Source: JBBWZH01 sp035544115
GTDB lineage: Bacteria; Actinomycetota; Actinomycetes; Mycobacteriales; CADCTP01
Length of the DNA: 64,000 bases
Reading direction: 5' to 3'
Assembly: GCA_963714145.1 (NCBI GenBank)
Contig: OY970235.1
Location: forward strand, 4,588,001 to 4,652,000
The notes under the pieces were generated by a model that was not told the DNA's origin, made no database searches, and saw only the letters and a list, made by a program, of their open reading frames with translations. Positions 1-8,600 of the stretch are shown in pieces (positions within the stretch are counted from its first letter, which is position 1; every line of letters starts with the position of its first letter). Position numbers and translations under genes: made by a program.

Positions 1-1
1 G

Positions 2-2324
2 GCGTTCCTGTTGCGACCCGACGCGGCGGTCGTACCGTTCCACGGACGGTCGGTCCTGCTCGACGAGCTGTCGGCCTGGTCCGCTCAGCCGGACGGGTTC
101 GCCGCCCGGCTCGTGACCGGACCCGGCGGGCAGGGCAAGACCAGGCTGGCTCAGGAGCTGGCCGGCCGGTTGGCCGCCGAAGGATGGGTGACCGGGTGGT
201 TGGCCCGCCCGCCAGCCGGTGCGCGGGCGGAGGACGTGGACCTGCTTGTCGAGACGACCGTCCCGACCCTGCTCATCGCCGACTATGCCGAGACCAGGAC
301 CGAGCAGCTGGGCCTGATCGTCGAGCGGATCGCGACCGCGCAACGGTCCGGACACCGGCTGCGGATGCTGCTGCTGGCGCGGTCGGGTGGGGACTGGTGG
401 CGCCAGCTTGGTCGGGGCGAGCCCGGGGGCGGAGCGGATGCTCGGAACCGCCGCCGTGGTGCCGCTGCCCGCTCTGGAGGAGTCGGTGGACGGTCGCGCC
501 GCGGCGGTCCGCGCCGCGGCCCGGCACTTCGCCGCGGCGCTGCCGGCGGTAGCCGGATACGGCGACATCGACTGGGCATCGCTGGCCGCCGGGCCGCCGG
601 CCGGGCTGGCGCAGCAGCGGTTCGGATCGGTCCTGGCGCTGCACATGACCGCACTGGTCGGGCTCCTGCAAGCCAGCCCCGCCGCGGTGCCGGCGGCTGC
701 CGGCGACGCGGTCGAGGAGATGCTGCTCCGGCACGAGGAGCGGTACTGGGCGCGGACCGCCGCGGCCCGGGGCCTGGCCTTCGGGCACGCCCGGACGCTG
801 CCGCGGGCGGTCGCCGCCGCCACCGTCCGCGGCGCCGCCGACGAGGCCGAGGCGCAGACGGTGCTCGGCCGGCTGGCCGGACTACGCGACCAGCCGGAGG
901 ATCGCCTGCTGGCCGTCGCGGAGTGGCTGCACGACCTGTACCCGGCGCCGGACGGGGCGTACTGGGGGCAGGTGCAGCCCGACCGCCTCGGCGAGTACCT
1001 GGTGGGCCGGGTTCTCGCGGATCGGCCTGATCTGTTCGACGATCTGCTCGCCGGCACCGGCTTCGAACAACAGCACCAGTCGCTGATGACGCTCAGCCGG
1101 GCGACCGTCCACTACCCGCAGGTCTCCGGCATCCTTCGCCGGCTGGTCGCCGCGCGGCCCGACACCCTGGGACCCGCCGCGGTCGTCGCCGCCACCCGCA
1201 TCGAGCATCCGGGTCCGCTGCTAGACGCTGTCCGGCCGCTGGCCGCGGAGCTGGCCGACCGGCCGGATGTTCTCAGCAAGGTCACCACCTTCGCCACGGC
1301 GGCGCCCGCGCTGTTCGGCGGCTGGCTCGCCGAGGCACAGCAGGTCCTCGTCGCGGCCTACCGTCGGATGGCCGCGGACGACCCGGCGACCTACCGGCTG
1401 GAACTCGCCGAAGCGCTGTTCCAGCAGTCCCGGATCCACTTCGAACTGCGCAGGTACGGCCCGGCGCGGGCGGCCGCGGCGGAGACCGTCGAGATCCGGC
1501 GGCAGGCATCGGATGGCGAAGCGAGCGTCGGCCTCGCCGCCGCGCTCGACCTGCTGGCCGTGGCGCACAGCTCCGCTGGCGAGCCGGCGGACGCGCTGCC
1601 GGCGGCGCTGGAATCGGTGGCGACCTGGGAACGGATCGTGGCCGGCGAGGCCAGCCATCCGGAGGGCATGGGCTTCGTCCAGGCTCTCGTCAACCTGTCG
1701 AACATCCTCGGTGCCCTCCGCCGGACCTCAACCAGTCTGGACGCGGCCCAGCGGGCGCTACGGTTCTACGACCAGGTCAGCGATCCGGACCCGTGGCTCA
1801 CCGTCGTCGCTACCAGCGCCCGGGTGAACGCCGCCAACCGGAAACTGGAGCTGGGTGACGTCGCGGGCGGGCTGGCCGACCACCGGGAGGTGGTCGACTG
1901 CCGCCGCGGCCTGGTCGAGGCCTACCCGAACCTCTTCGAGAACGACCTCGCCTCAGCCCTGCACAACCTGGGCAAGACGCTCTGCCAGGCAGGCCGTCCA
2001 GCCGAGGCGATGGAACCGATCGAGGAAGCGGTCGGCATCTACCGGCGGCTCGTCGCGCTGCTGCCGTCGGCATACACGGCTCCCCTCGCGCAGACGCTCG
2101 GGGTGAGGGCGATCTGCCTGCTGGCGCGGCGTTCGACGGCGCCGGCGGTCATCGACACCTTGGTCGAATGCGCCAGGCTCGGCACCGAGGCGGGCGACCG
2201 GGCCGTCCTCGTCAACACCGCCGAGGCGGTCGCGTACGCGCGGCGCCGCTACCCCACCCTTCCCCCGGCCGCCTGGCACGAGGTCACCAGCCTGCTAGCC
2301 GATCAGCTCGGCCCGCCCTCGTAG
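2..2324 (+). pseudogene. NTPase with TPR repeats, 5'-partial, apparent frameshift near 410
   Basis: The gene enters from the left edge. The first frame (from position 2) gives a P-loop NTPase segment with Walker A GPGGQGKTR at about 120-146 and a Walker B-like stretch TLLIADYAE near 270-295. It remains protein-like to about 408 (LLLARSGGDWWRQL). The protein then continues in the next frame (ASPGAERMLGTAAVVPLPALEE...) to the stop at 2324, with alanine-rich TPR-like helices. Removing one G in the CTTGGTC stretch near 409-411 would join the two frames into one continuous product, so there is either a sequencing error in a G-run or a real +1 mutation. Such P-loop/TPR proteins are common in actinomycetes as STAND-type signalling or defence ATPases. 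The effector domain would lie outside the window. It does not belong to the peptide cluster by function. Confidence 0.6.
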
Positions 2325-2341
2325 CCGCGGGCGGCCGCCGG

Positions 2342-2367
2342 CGGGTTGGCCGGAACCGGCCAACCCG
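2342..2367. terminator. Hairpin between convergent genes
   Basis: A perfect inverted repeat with 12-bp arms (CGGGTTGGCCGG / CCGGCCAACCCG) and an AA loop lies in the 61-bp gap between the left-edge gene and the exporter permease, which converge here. It is probably a bidirectional terminator, as is common in GC-rich actinomycetes that lack U-tracts. Confidence 0.6.
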
Positions 2368-2385
2368 ATCCGACGATCCCGGCGG

Positions 2386-3246
2386 TCAGTGCGCGCGGTC
2401 GCGGTTGAAAGCCTTGGTGGACCAGAGGAAGCCGACGATGGTGATGCCGGTGCACCAGGCGATCGCGATCCAGGCGCTGTTGCCGATCGGGCTGCCCTGC
2501 ATGAGGCCGCGGAGGGTCTCGATCATCGGGGTGAAGGGCTGGTATTCGGCGAAGTAGCGGACGGCGGTGGGCATCGAGTCGGTCGGGACGATTCCGGAGC
2601 CGACCAGCGGCAGGAGGATGAGCGGGAAGGGCGCGTTGCTGGCGGCGTCGACGGTCTTGGCGGCGAGGCCGAAGGCGAGGCCGAGCCAGGTGAGGGCGAA
2701 GCTGATGTAGACGAGCAGGCCGATGGCCGCGCCCCACTCGACGAGGGTGGCGGTGGGCCGCAGACCCATGAGCAGCGCGACCCCGAGCACCGCCGCCATG
2801 CTGGCGAGCGTCTGCAGCACGCTGGAGATGACCCGGGCGATGAGGATGGACGGGCGGAAGATCGCCATCGTGCGGAACCGGGCGATGATGCCCTCGGTCA
2901 TGTCGACGCTGGTGGAGGTCGAGGTGCCGAGGAGCCCGGCGGCGGCGGTCATGATGATCAGGCCGGGCAGCACGTAGTCGACGTAGTGGGCCGAGCCCAG
3001 GTCGGTGACCGCGGTGCCGAGGGCGCCGCCGAAGACGTACACGAACAGCAGCAGGAACAGGACCGGGATGCCGACGATGGCGATGACGGTGACCGGGTAG
3101 CGGAGCTGGTTCTTGATGTTGCGCCGCAGCATGGTGAGGCTGTCCCGGACCGGATAGATCTTCACCACCTCCGACCGCACCGGGGTCGGCCGCACACCGT
3201 TCGGCTGCACCGTGTCGGTACCGGTGTTGATCACGGCATTGGTCAT
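2386..3246 (-). CDS. ABC-2 type exporter permease (DrrB-like)
   Basis: This 286-residue membrane protein is the permease half of a daunorubicin-resistance (DrrAB) type exporter. A soluble N-terminus of about 50 residues is followed by about six hydrophobic helices, for example TVIAIVGIPVLFLLLFVYVF, YVLPGLIIMTAAAGLL and FALTWLGLAFGLA, with an ABC-2 layout. The start is the ATG at 3246, which overlaps the stop of the ATPase gene as ATGA, so the two are translationally coupled. A longer reading of this frame into 3873 is only a shadow of the ATPase gene. The family normally pumps out the cluster's own product, so self-resistance or export is the likely role. Expression is probably under the TetR operators in front of the ATPase gene. 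Confidence 0.93.
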   Translation of the reverse strand: MTNAVINTGTDTVQPNGVRPTPVRSEVVKIYPVRDSLTMLRRNIKNQLRYPVTVIAIVGIPVLFLLLFVYVFGGALGTAVTDLGSAHYVDYVLPGLIIMTAAAGLLGTSTSTSVDMTEGIIARFRTMAIFRPSILIARVISSVLQTLASMAAVLGVALLMGLRPTATLVEWGAAIGLLVYISFALTWLGLAFGLAAKTVDAASNAPFPLILLPLVGSGIVPTDSMPTAVRYFAEYQPFTPMIETLRGLMQGSPIGNSAWIAIAWCTGITIVGFLWSTKAFNRDRAH

Positions 3247-4226
3247 GGCTGAGCCTTCTTGTTGGTGTGCTGACCGGTCAGGGCGAGGAAGACGTCGTCG
3301 AGGTCGGGCGTGTGCAGCGAGAGCTTCTGGACGCTCTGGCTGTCGAGCTGGTTGAGCACGGACTGCACCGAGACCGCGCTGCTGTCGCTGGGGACCTGCA
3401 GGGTGAGGTCCTCGTCGTTGCGGGTGACCGCCTGGCCCAGCGCGCGGGCGGCGGTGTCCAGGGCGGCGACGGTGGTGAAGGTCAGCAGGATGTGCCCGCC
3501 CGGCATCCGCTGCTTGAGCTCCTCCACGGTGCCCTCGGCGACGAGCTTGCCGCCGTCGAGCACGGCGAGCCGGTCGGCGAGGTGGTCGGCCTCCTCGAGG
3601 TACTGGGTGGTCAGGAAGATCGTGACGGCCTCGTTGCGGACCAGATTGCGGATGATCTCCCACATCCCGCGCCGGCTGCGCGGGTCCAGACCGGTGGTGG
3701 GCTCGTCGAGGAAGATGATCCGCGGTGACCCGACCAGCGTCATCGCCAGGTCCAGCCGGCGTTTCATGCCTCCCGAGAACGTGATCACCGGCTTCTTCGA
3801 CGCGTCGACGAGGTCGAACAGTTCGAGCAGTTCGGTGACCCGCCGCCGACCATGCTGCTTCGGCAGGTGCCACAGATCCGCCATCAACTGCAGGTTCTCG
3901 CCGGCGTTGAGGAACACATCCACCGCCGAAAACTGACCGGTCACGCCGATCGCGGCCCGCACCCCGTCCGGCGCCCGGACCAGATCGTGCCCGGCGATCA
4001 CGACCTCACCAGCGTCAGCGGCGGTCAACGTCGACAGGATCCGCACCACGGTCGTCTTGCCCGCGCCGTTCGGACCCAGCAACGAGAAAACCGACCCCTC
4101 CGCAATAGTCAAATCAATGCCGTCCAGCACCACCTGATCCCCGTACGACTTACGGAGCCCCCTCACCTCGATAGCGGTCCGGGCCCGGACGCCGATACCG
4201 GGTGGATGGGTGTGGGTGATGGTCAT
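3243..4226 (-). CDS. ABC exporter ATP-binding protein (DrrA-like)
   Basis: This 327-residue nucleotide-binding subunit of the exporter has Walker A GPNGAGKT at about residues 51-58, the signature FSGGMKRRLDL near 150, and Walker B IIFLDEPTTGLDP near 170. It also has the C-terminal DrrA-type extension that ends with PDLDDVFLALTG. The start chosen is ATG 4226, preceded by GGAGGAAAATC. An ATG further upstream would put the operator sequence inside the coding region and has no ribosome binding site. It is the first gene of a two-gene operon with the permease. A strong TetR-type operator lies 26 bp upstream. The role is ATP-driven export of the cluster product; the substrate is inferred only from context. 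Confidence 0.95.
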   Translation of the reverse strand: MTITHTHPPGIGVRARTAIEVRGLRKSYGDQVVLDGIDLTIAEGSVFSLLGPNGAGKTTVVRILSTLTAADAGEVVIAGHDLVRAPDGVRAAIGVTGQFSAVDVFLNAGENLQLMADLWHLPKQHGRRRVTELLELFDLVDASKKPVITFSGGMKRRLDLAMTLVGSPRIIFLDEPTTGLDPRSRRGMWEIIRNLVRNEAVTIFLTTQYLEEADHLADRLAVLDGGKLVAEGTVEELKQRMPGGHILLTFTTVAALDTAARALGQAVTRNDEDLTLQVPSDSSAVSVQSVLNQLDSQSVQKLSLHTPDLDDVFLALTGQHTNKKAQP

Positions 4227-4251
4227 GATTTTCCTCCGGCTTCCTTTGATA

Positions 4252-4270
4252 ACTTGTACATCGTTCAAGT
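4252..4270. promoter_or_regulatory. TetR-type operator O1 at the exporter promoter
   Basis: The sequence ACTTGTACATCGTTCAAGT is a 19-bp interrupted palindrome whose core fits CTTGNAC-N3-GTNCAAG exactly. It sits just downstream of the predicted -10 of the exporter promoter, where a repressor would block transcription. The same 14-bp core CTTGTACATCGTTC recurs upstream of the tetR gene at 48666-48679. Confidence 0.8.
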
Positions 4271-4273
4271 AGG

Positions 4274-4303
4274 ACAGTAGAGCAGATTTGCGACAATGTC
4301 CAA
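4274..4303 (-). promoter_or_regulatory. Predicted promoter of the exporter operon
   Basis: On the minus strand a TTGGAC -35 (4303-4298) is followed after 18 bp by TACTGT (4279-4274). It is flanked on both sides by copies of the same palindromic operator, as expected for a repressed promoter. This is a pattern-based prediction only. Confidence 0.5.
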
Positions 4304-4310
4304 GAACTTT

Positions 4311-4327
4311 CTCGAACAGCGTACAAG
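4311..4327. promoter_or_regulatory. TetR-type operator O2 at the exporter promoter
   Basis: CTCGAACAGCGTACAAG matches the CTTGNAC-N3-GTNCAAG palindrome with one mismatch. It lies just upstream of the predicted -35, 58 bp from O1. Confidence 0.65.
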
Positions 4328-4910
4328 TTTGTTCGAACAGCGCACCGAGGACGCCACCAGGGCGCCCGGGCGGCGCCGATCAGGGTGGACAAACCACCGC
4401 ACCAGGGTGGAAATTCGAGAACGCCGGCAAAAAACCGGGACAGCCGTCGATGCGGGCTCCGCGCCGAAGCGGAACACGCACATCTGGACCACCGGCCGCC
4501 GACCGGACGCGACAAACTCGACGGCGATCTCCAGCAGTTCGGCCAAACTTCATGTCAACACCGGTGGCGCCAACTTCGCATGGGTTAAACGTACGCGGAA
4601 ACGGGAAGATCGGCGCTGATTTCGGTGTCCTGTCGACCGGACACGGCAGCAACCCGGCCGGGGCGGTACAACCGGGCCGCCGGCTTGACTCGGGCGGCTC
4701 GCAGGCATGAAGGTATTGGCAGTCGTCGAACTGAATGACGAGGCCCGACGAGGTCGTGGCTTGAATGTTTGCCGGTTGCCGTTGAAATCGATACTCATCG
4801 CCGCCGGCCAGTTTTCGATCCTGGCCTTGATGCCGTGGACAAACCCGGGACGAGACCGCCCGATGAGCGGCCCCGGGTAACGCAAGATGAGCTAGGAGCA
4901 CCGGTCGCAG
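4328..4910. other. Long intergenic region, no convincing gene
   Basis: Almost 600 bp separate the exporter operators from the thioesterase gene. The open frames here lack recognisable protein features and have poor codon periodicity, so I call none. The region is less GC-rich than the genes around it and carries palindrome site A (4626-4643). A TTGACT hexamer at 4686-4691 could be part of a promoter for the downstream operon, but I see no clear -10. Confidence 0.5.
4626..4643. promoter_or_regulatory. Repeated palindrome TGTCC-N8-GGACA, site A
   Basis: TGTCCTGTCGACCGGACA is a nearly perfect palindrome; flanking G and C extend it to 20 bp. It is one of five related copies (also 31741, 40613, 45467, 50480), all intergenic. 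Here it is 268 bp upstream of the thioesterase/loading-module operon. It is probably a binding site for a cluster regulator. Confidence 0.65.
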
Positions 4911-5696
4911 ATGATCCCGTTGGAGAGCCGGGAACTTGTCCCCGAGAGTCCGTACATCTGGCGCGCCCGCAACCCGGGGCACTGCCACCGGCTGATCTGT
5001 TTCCCGCACGCGGGTGCCGGTGCGGCGGCATACGCCGACTGGGCCGGGTTGCTGCCGCCGGAGATCGAACTGGTCGCGGTGCAACTACCCGGCCGGCAGA
5101 ACCGCATCGTCGAGGAGCCGTTCACCGACGCCGGGCCGCTGATCAACGTGCTCACCCACGCGCTCCGCCCGGTCCTGGACGGTCCGTTCGCATTCTTCGG
5201 CCATTCCGGCGGCGCCGCGCTCGCGTACGAGGTGGCCAAGGCGCTGCGCGCCCGCGGCCGCCGCGGACCGGACCAGTTGTTCCTGTCCGCGCGGCCAGCC
5301 CCGGAGGTGACCGGAATCCGGCAGCTGCACGACCTGCCCGCGGACCAGTTCCGGGCCGAGGTGGTCGCGCTCGGCGGCATCGAGCCGGAAATCGCCGAAG
5401 ACGACGATGTCATGGCTTCCCTGCTGCCGCTGCTGCGGACCGACTTCGGTCTCTGGGAGCGGCACCAGGCGACCCCGGTGGCCCCGTTGGACTGCCCGAT
5501 CACCGTGCTCTGCGGTGCGTCGGATCCGCGTGCACCGCTGGCGGCGGTGGACCGGTGGCGCGCGTACACGACCGCCGAGTTCAGCATGCAGATCTACCCC
5601 GGCGGCCATTTCTATTTCCTCGAATCGACCGCCGAGGTGGTCGCGTTCATCGGCCGGAAGATGCTGGCTGCCCAGCCGGAGCGGAGGATCGCATGA
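4911..5696 (+). CDS. Type II thioesterase (editing)
   Basis: This 261-residue alpha/beta hydrolase is of the GrsT/RifR type that removes wrong or stalled groups from carrier domains. It has the RLICFPHAGAGAAAY oxyanion region near residues 27-41, the nucleophile motif GHSGG (Ser99), an Asp in the CGASDPRAPL stretch near 203, and the catalytic His in GGHFYF near 233. A GGAG element sits about 12 bp before the ATG at 4911. Its stop overlaps the start of the loading protein as ATGA, so both are made together. This places the editing enzyme with chain initiation. A second, distinct thioesterase lies at 47155. Confidence 0.95.
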   Translation: MIPLESRELVPESPYIWRARNPGHCHRLICFPHAGAGAAAYADWAGLLPPEIELVAVQLPGRQNRIVEEPFTDAGPLINVLTHALRPVLDGPFAFFGHSGGAALAYEVAKALRARGRRGPDQLFLSARPAPEVTGIRQLHDLPADQFRAEVVALGGIEPEIAEDDDVMASLLPLLRTDFGLWERHQATPVAPLDCPITVLCGASDPRAPLAAVDRWRAYTTAEFSMQIYPGGHFYFLESTAEVVAFIGRKMLAAQPERRIA

Positions 5697-8600
5697 CGAA
5701 CCCCGAGGTGGCCCGGCAGAGTGTCCTGGACGGCATCCTGGCCGCCGCGCAGGAGGTTCCGGGCGTCGCCGACGCGGTCGCGGTTGTCCGCACCGGGGTC
5801 CGGGCCGCCGCCGCGCCGGCCAGCGTGCCGAAGCCGGCGGCGGTCGTCGCGACGGACCCGGGCCAACCGGCGGCGGATCTGGACGGCGGTCCGGTACATA
5901 TCCCGGCGGGCGCGCCGGCGACCCTGCAGCAGGCCCTGCGGGCGGCGGCCGAACTGGCCCCGGACAAAGGCACGATCTTCATCACCCACGGCAATGCGGA
6001 CGTCCTGCAGACCTATCCCGAATTGCTCGCCGACGCCGAACGGGTGCTCGCCGGGCTGCGCGCGGCCGGGCTGCGGCCGGGCGACGCCGCGTTGTTCGTA
6101 TTCGACGACAACCGGGACTACCTCACCGCGTTCTGGGCCTGCGTGCTCGGCGGGTTCGTGCCGGCGCCGGTCGCGGTCGCGACGACGTACGAGTCGCCGA
6201 ACGAGGTGAACCGCAAACTGCACAACGCCTGGAATCTGCTCGGCCGCCCGCTGCTGCTCACCGACGCCGGCACCATGCCCGCACTCGCCGCGGTACGGGA
6301 ACTCTGGGCCGAGCCGGCGGTGCGTATCCGTACGGTCGGGGAACTCGGCGAATACCCACCGGACACCGAATGGTTCCCGGCCAGGCCCGATTCCCCGGTG
6401 CTCAACCTGCTCACCTCGGGCAGCACCGGCGTGCCCAAATGCGTCCAGCACACGAATGCGAGCGTGGTCGCCCGGTCGCTTGCGGTGGCCCAGCACTGCG
6501 GCCTCACCAGCGCCGACGTCAGCCTCATCTGGATGCCGTTCGACCACGTCACGGTTGCCATGTACAACGTCCGCGACGTGGTCCTGCGGTGCCTGCACGT
6601 GAATGCGAAGACCAGCCACTTCCTCGGCGATCCGCTGCGCTGGCTCGACTGGGTCGACCGCTACCGGGTGACGAACACCTGGGCGCCGAACTTCGCCTTC
6701 GCCATGATCAACGAACGCGCCGCGGAGATCCGCGAGCGCTCCTGGGACCTGTCCTGCCTCCGCGAGATGACCAACGCCGGCGAGCCGGTGATCGCGGCCA
6801 CCAGCCACCGGTTCCTGGAACTCCTCGCGCCGCACGGACTGCCGGCCGACACGATGACCCCGTGCTGGGGCATGTCCGAGACCTGTTCCGGCGTGACGTA
6901 CACCCGGCAGAACCGGGACGAGAAGACCGCGGGCACCGTCGCGATCGACCCGGCCTCACTCAGCGGCGCCATCCGTCAGCTCGACCCGACCGACCGGGAC
7001 GCGGTCGTGCTCTCCACCGTCGGCCGGCCGATCCCCGGGGTGCGGCTGCGGGTCGTGAACGACGCCGGCTCGGTGCTGCCGGAAGGCCGGATGGGCGAGC
7101 TGCGGATCCGCGGCGAGACGATGATGCGCGGCTACTTCAACAACGACACGGCCAACCGCGAGTCGTACGACCGGGACGGCTGGTTCCGCACCGGCGACCT
7201 CGCGTTCGTCCGCGCCGGCGAGGTCGTGATCGCGGGGCGGATCAAGGACCAGATCATCGTGCGCGGCGTCAACTACCTCGCGCACGAGTTGGAGAGCGTC
7301 GTCGAGCGGGTCGACGGGGTGCGGGTCACGTTCGTGGCCGCGGCCGGGGTGCGGGAGCCCGGTGCCGGCACCGATCAGCTGGTGATCTTCTTCGTGCCGC
7401 GGCGCTGGGACACCGACGCGCTCGCCGGGCTGACCGCGGCGATCCGGGCCACCCTCGGCCGCGAGGTCGGGCTGGCGCCGGACCTGCTCGTACCGGTCAC
7501 CGAGGCGGAGTTCCCGAAGACCGGCAGCGGGAAGATCCAACGGTCCGCGCTGGTGGCCGGACTGCGCGCGGGCACGTTCGCCGACCGGATACCCGGATCC
7601 GGCCCGGCCGGCCCGCCCGCGGACCAGGCGGACAGCTGGCTCGTCCGGCGGCAGTGGGCCCAGCTTCCCCACGCCCAACTCCCCCAGGCCCAGCTTCCCC
7701 ACGCCCAACTCCCCCAGGCCCAGCTTCCCCAGGCCCAGCTTCCCCAGGCCCAGCTTTCCCAGGCCGGGCAACCCGCGGCCGAGCGGGCGGCCGGCGGGCA
7801 ACCCGCGGGCGAGCGGGCGGCCGGCGAGGGCGGGATCCGGCTCGTCTTCGCCGACGACGACACCGTGCGGCGGCTGGCCATTGACGGGCCCCTCGTCACG
7901 GTCGGCAGCGGCGACGGGTTCGCCGCGGGCCCGGCGGGCCGGTTCCGGGTCGCCGTCAGCGATCGGGCCGGGCTGCGCCGGCTGCTGACCGCCGTCACCG
8001 ATCAGCACGGCCCGATATCGACGGTCGTGTTCGCCAGGCCGCTGGCCACGGGGCCGCTGGCCCCCGGGCCGCTGTCTCCCACGCCGCTGTCTCGTCCGCC
8101 CCTGTCGGCCGGGCCGCCGCCCCTGGCGCCGCTGCCCCTGGCGCCGCCGCCCCTCGGCGACGCCACGGCGACCGGCGACGACCCGGCCGCGGACAACGAC
8201 CCGGCCAGTGGCAACGACCCGGCCAGTGGCAACGACCCGGCCGGTGGCGACGACCCGGCCGGCCGGCTCGCGGCGGTGACCGCTGAGTTGACCGCCCTGA
8301 TCGCGGTGCTCGCCGGCGGCGAATTCGGCCGACCGCTGGTGCTCGTGCTCACCGCGGGCTCGGTGCACGTGCAGCCGGGCGACCGGGTCGATCTCGGTAC
8401 CTGCGCGCTGCCCGGACTCGTCCGGACCGCGATCAGCGAGGCTGCCGGGCTGACGATCCGGCAGCTCGATCTACCGGCCGACCCCGGCGAGTGGGCGCCC
8501 GCCGTCCGGGCCGAACTCGCCGATCGGGAGCACGCGGGGATCGTCGCCGCGCGGCAGGCACAGCGGTGGCAGCCGAGGTTGTCCCCGGTCGGCGACGACG

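Noticed and set aside
4265..4546. Small minus-strand ORF upstream of the exporter
   Set aside because: It has a TTG start, spans the operators and predicted promoter, and has no ribosome binding site or recognisable motif.
4769..5692. Extra 308-residue N-terminus on the loading protein frame
   Set aside because: It is read through the thioesterase gene in another frame and is Arg/Pro-rich; the ATG at 5693 with ATGA overlap is the sensible start.
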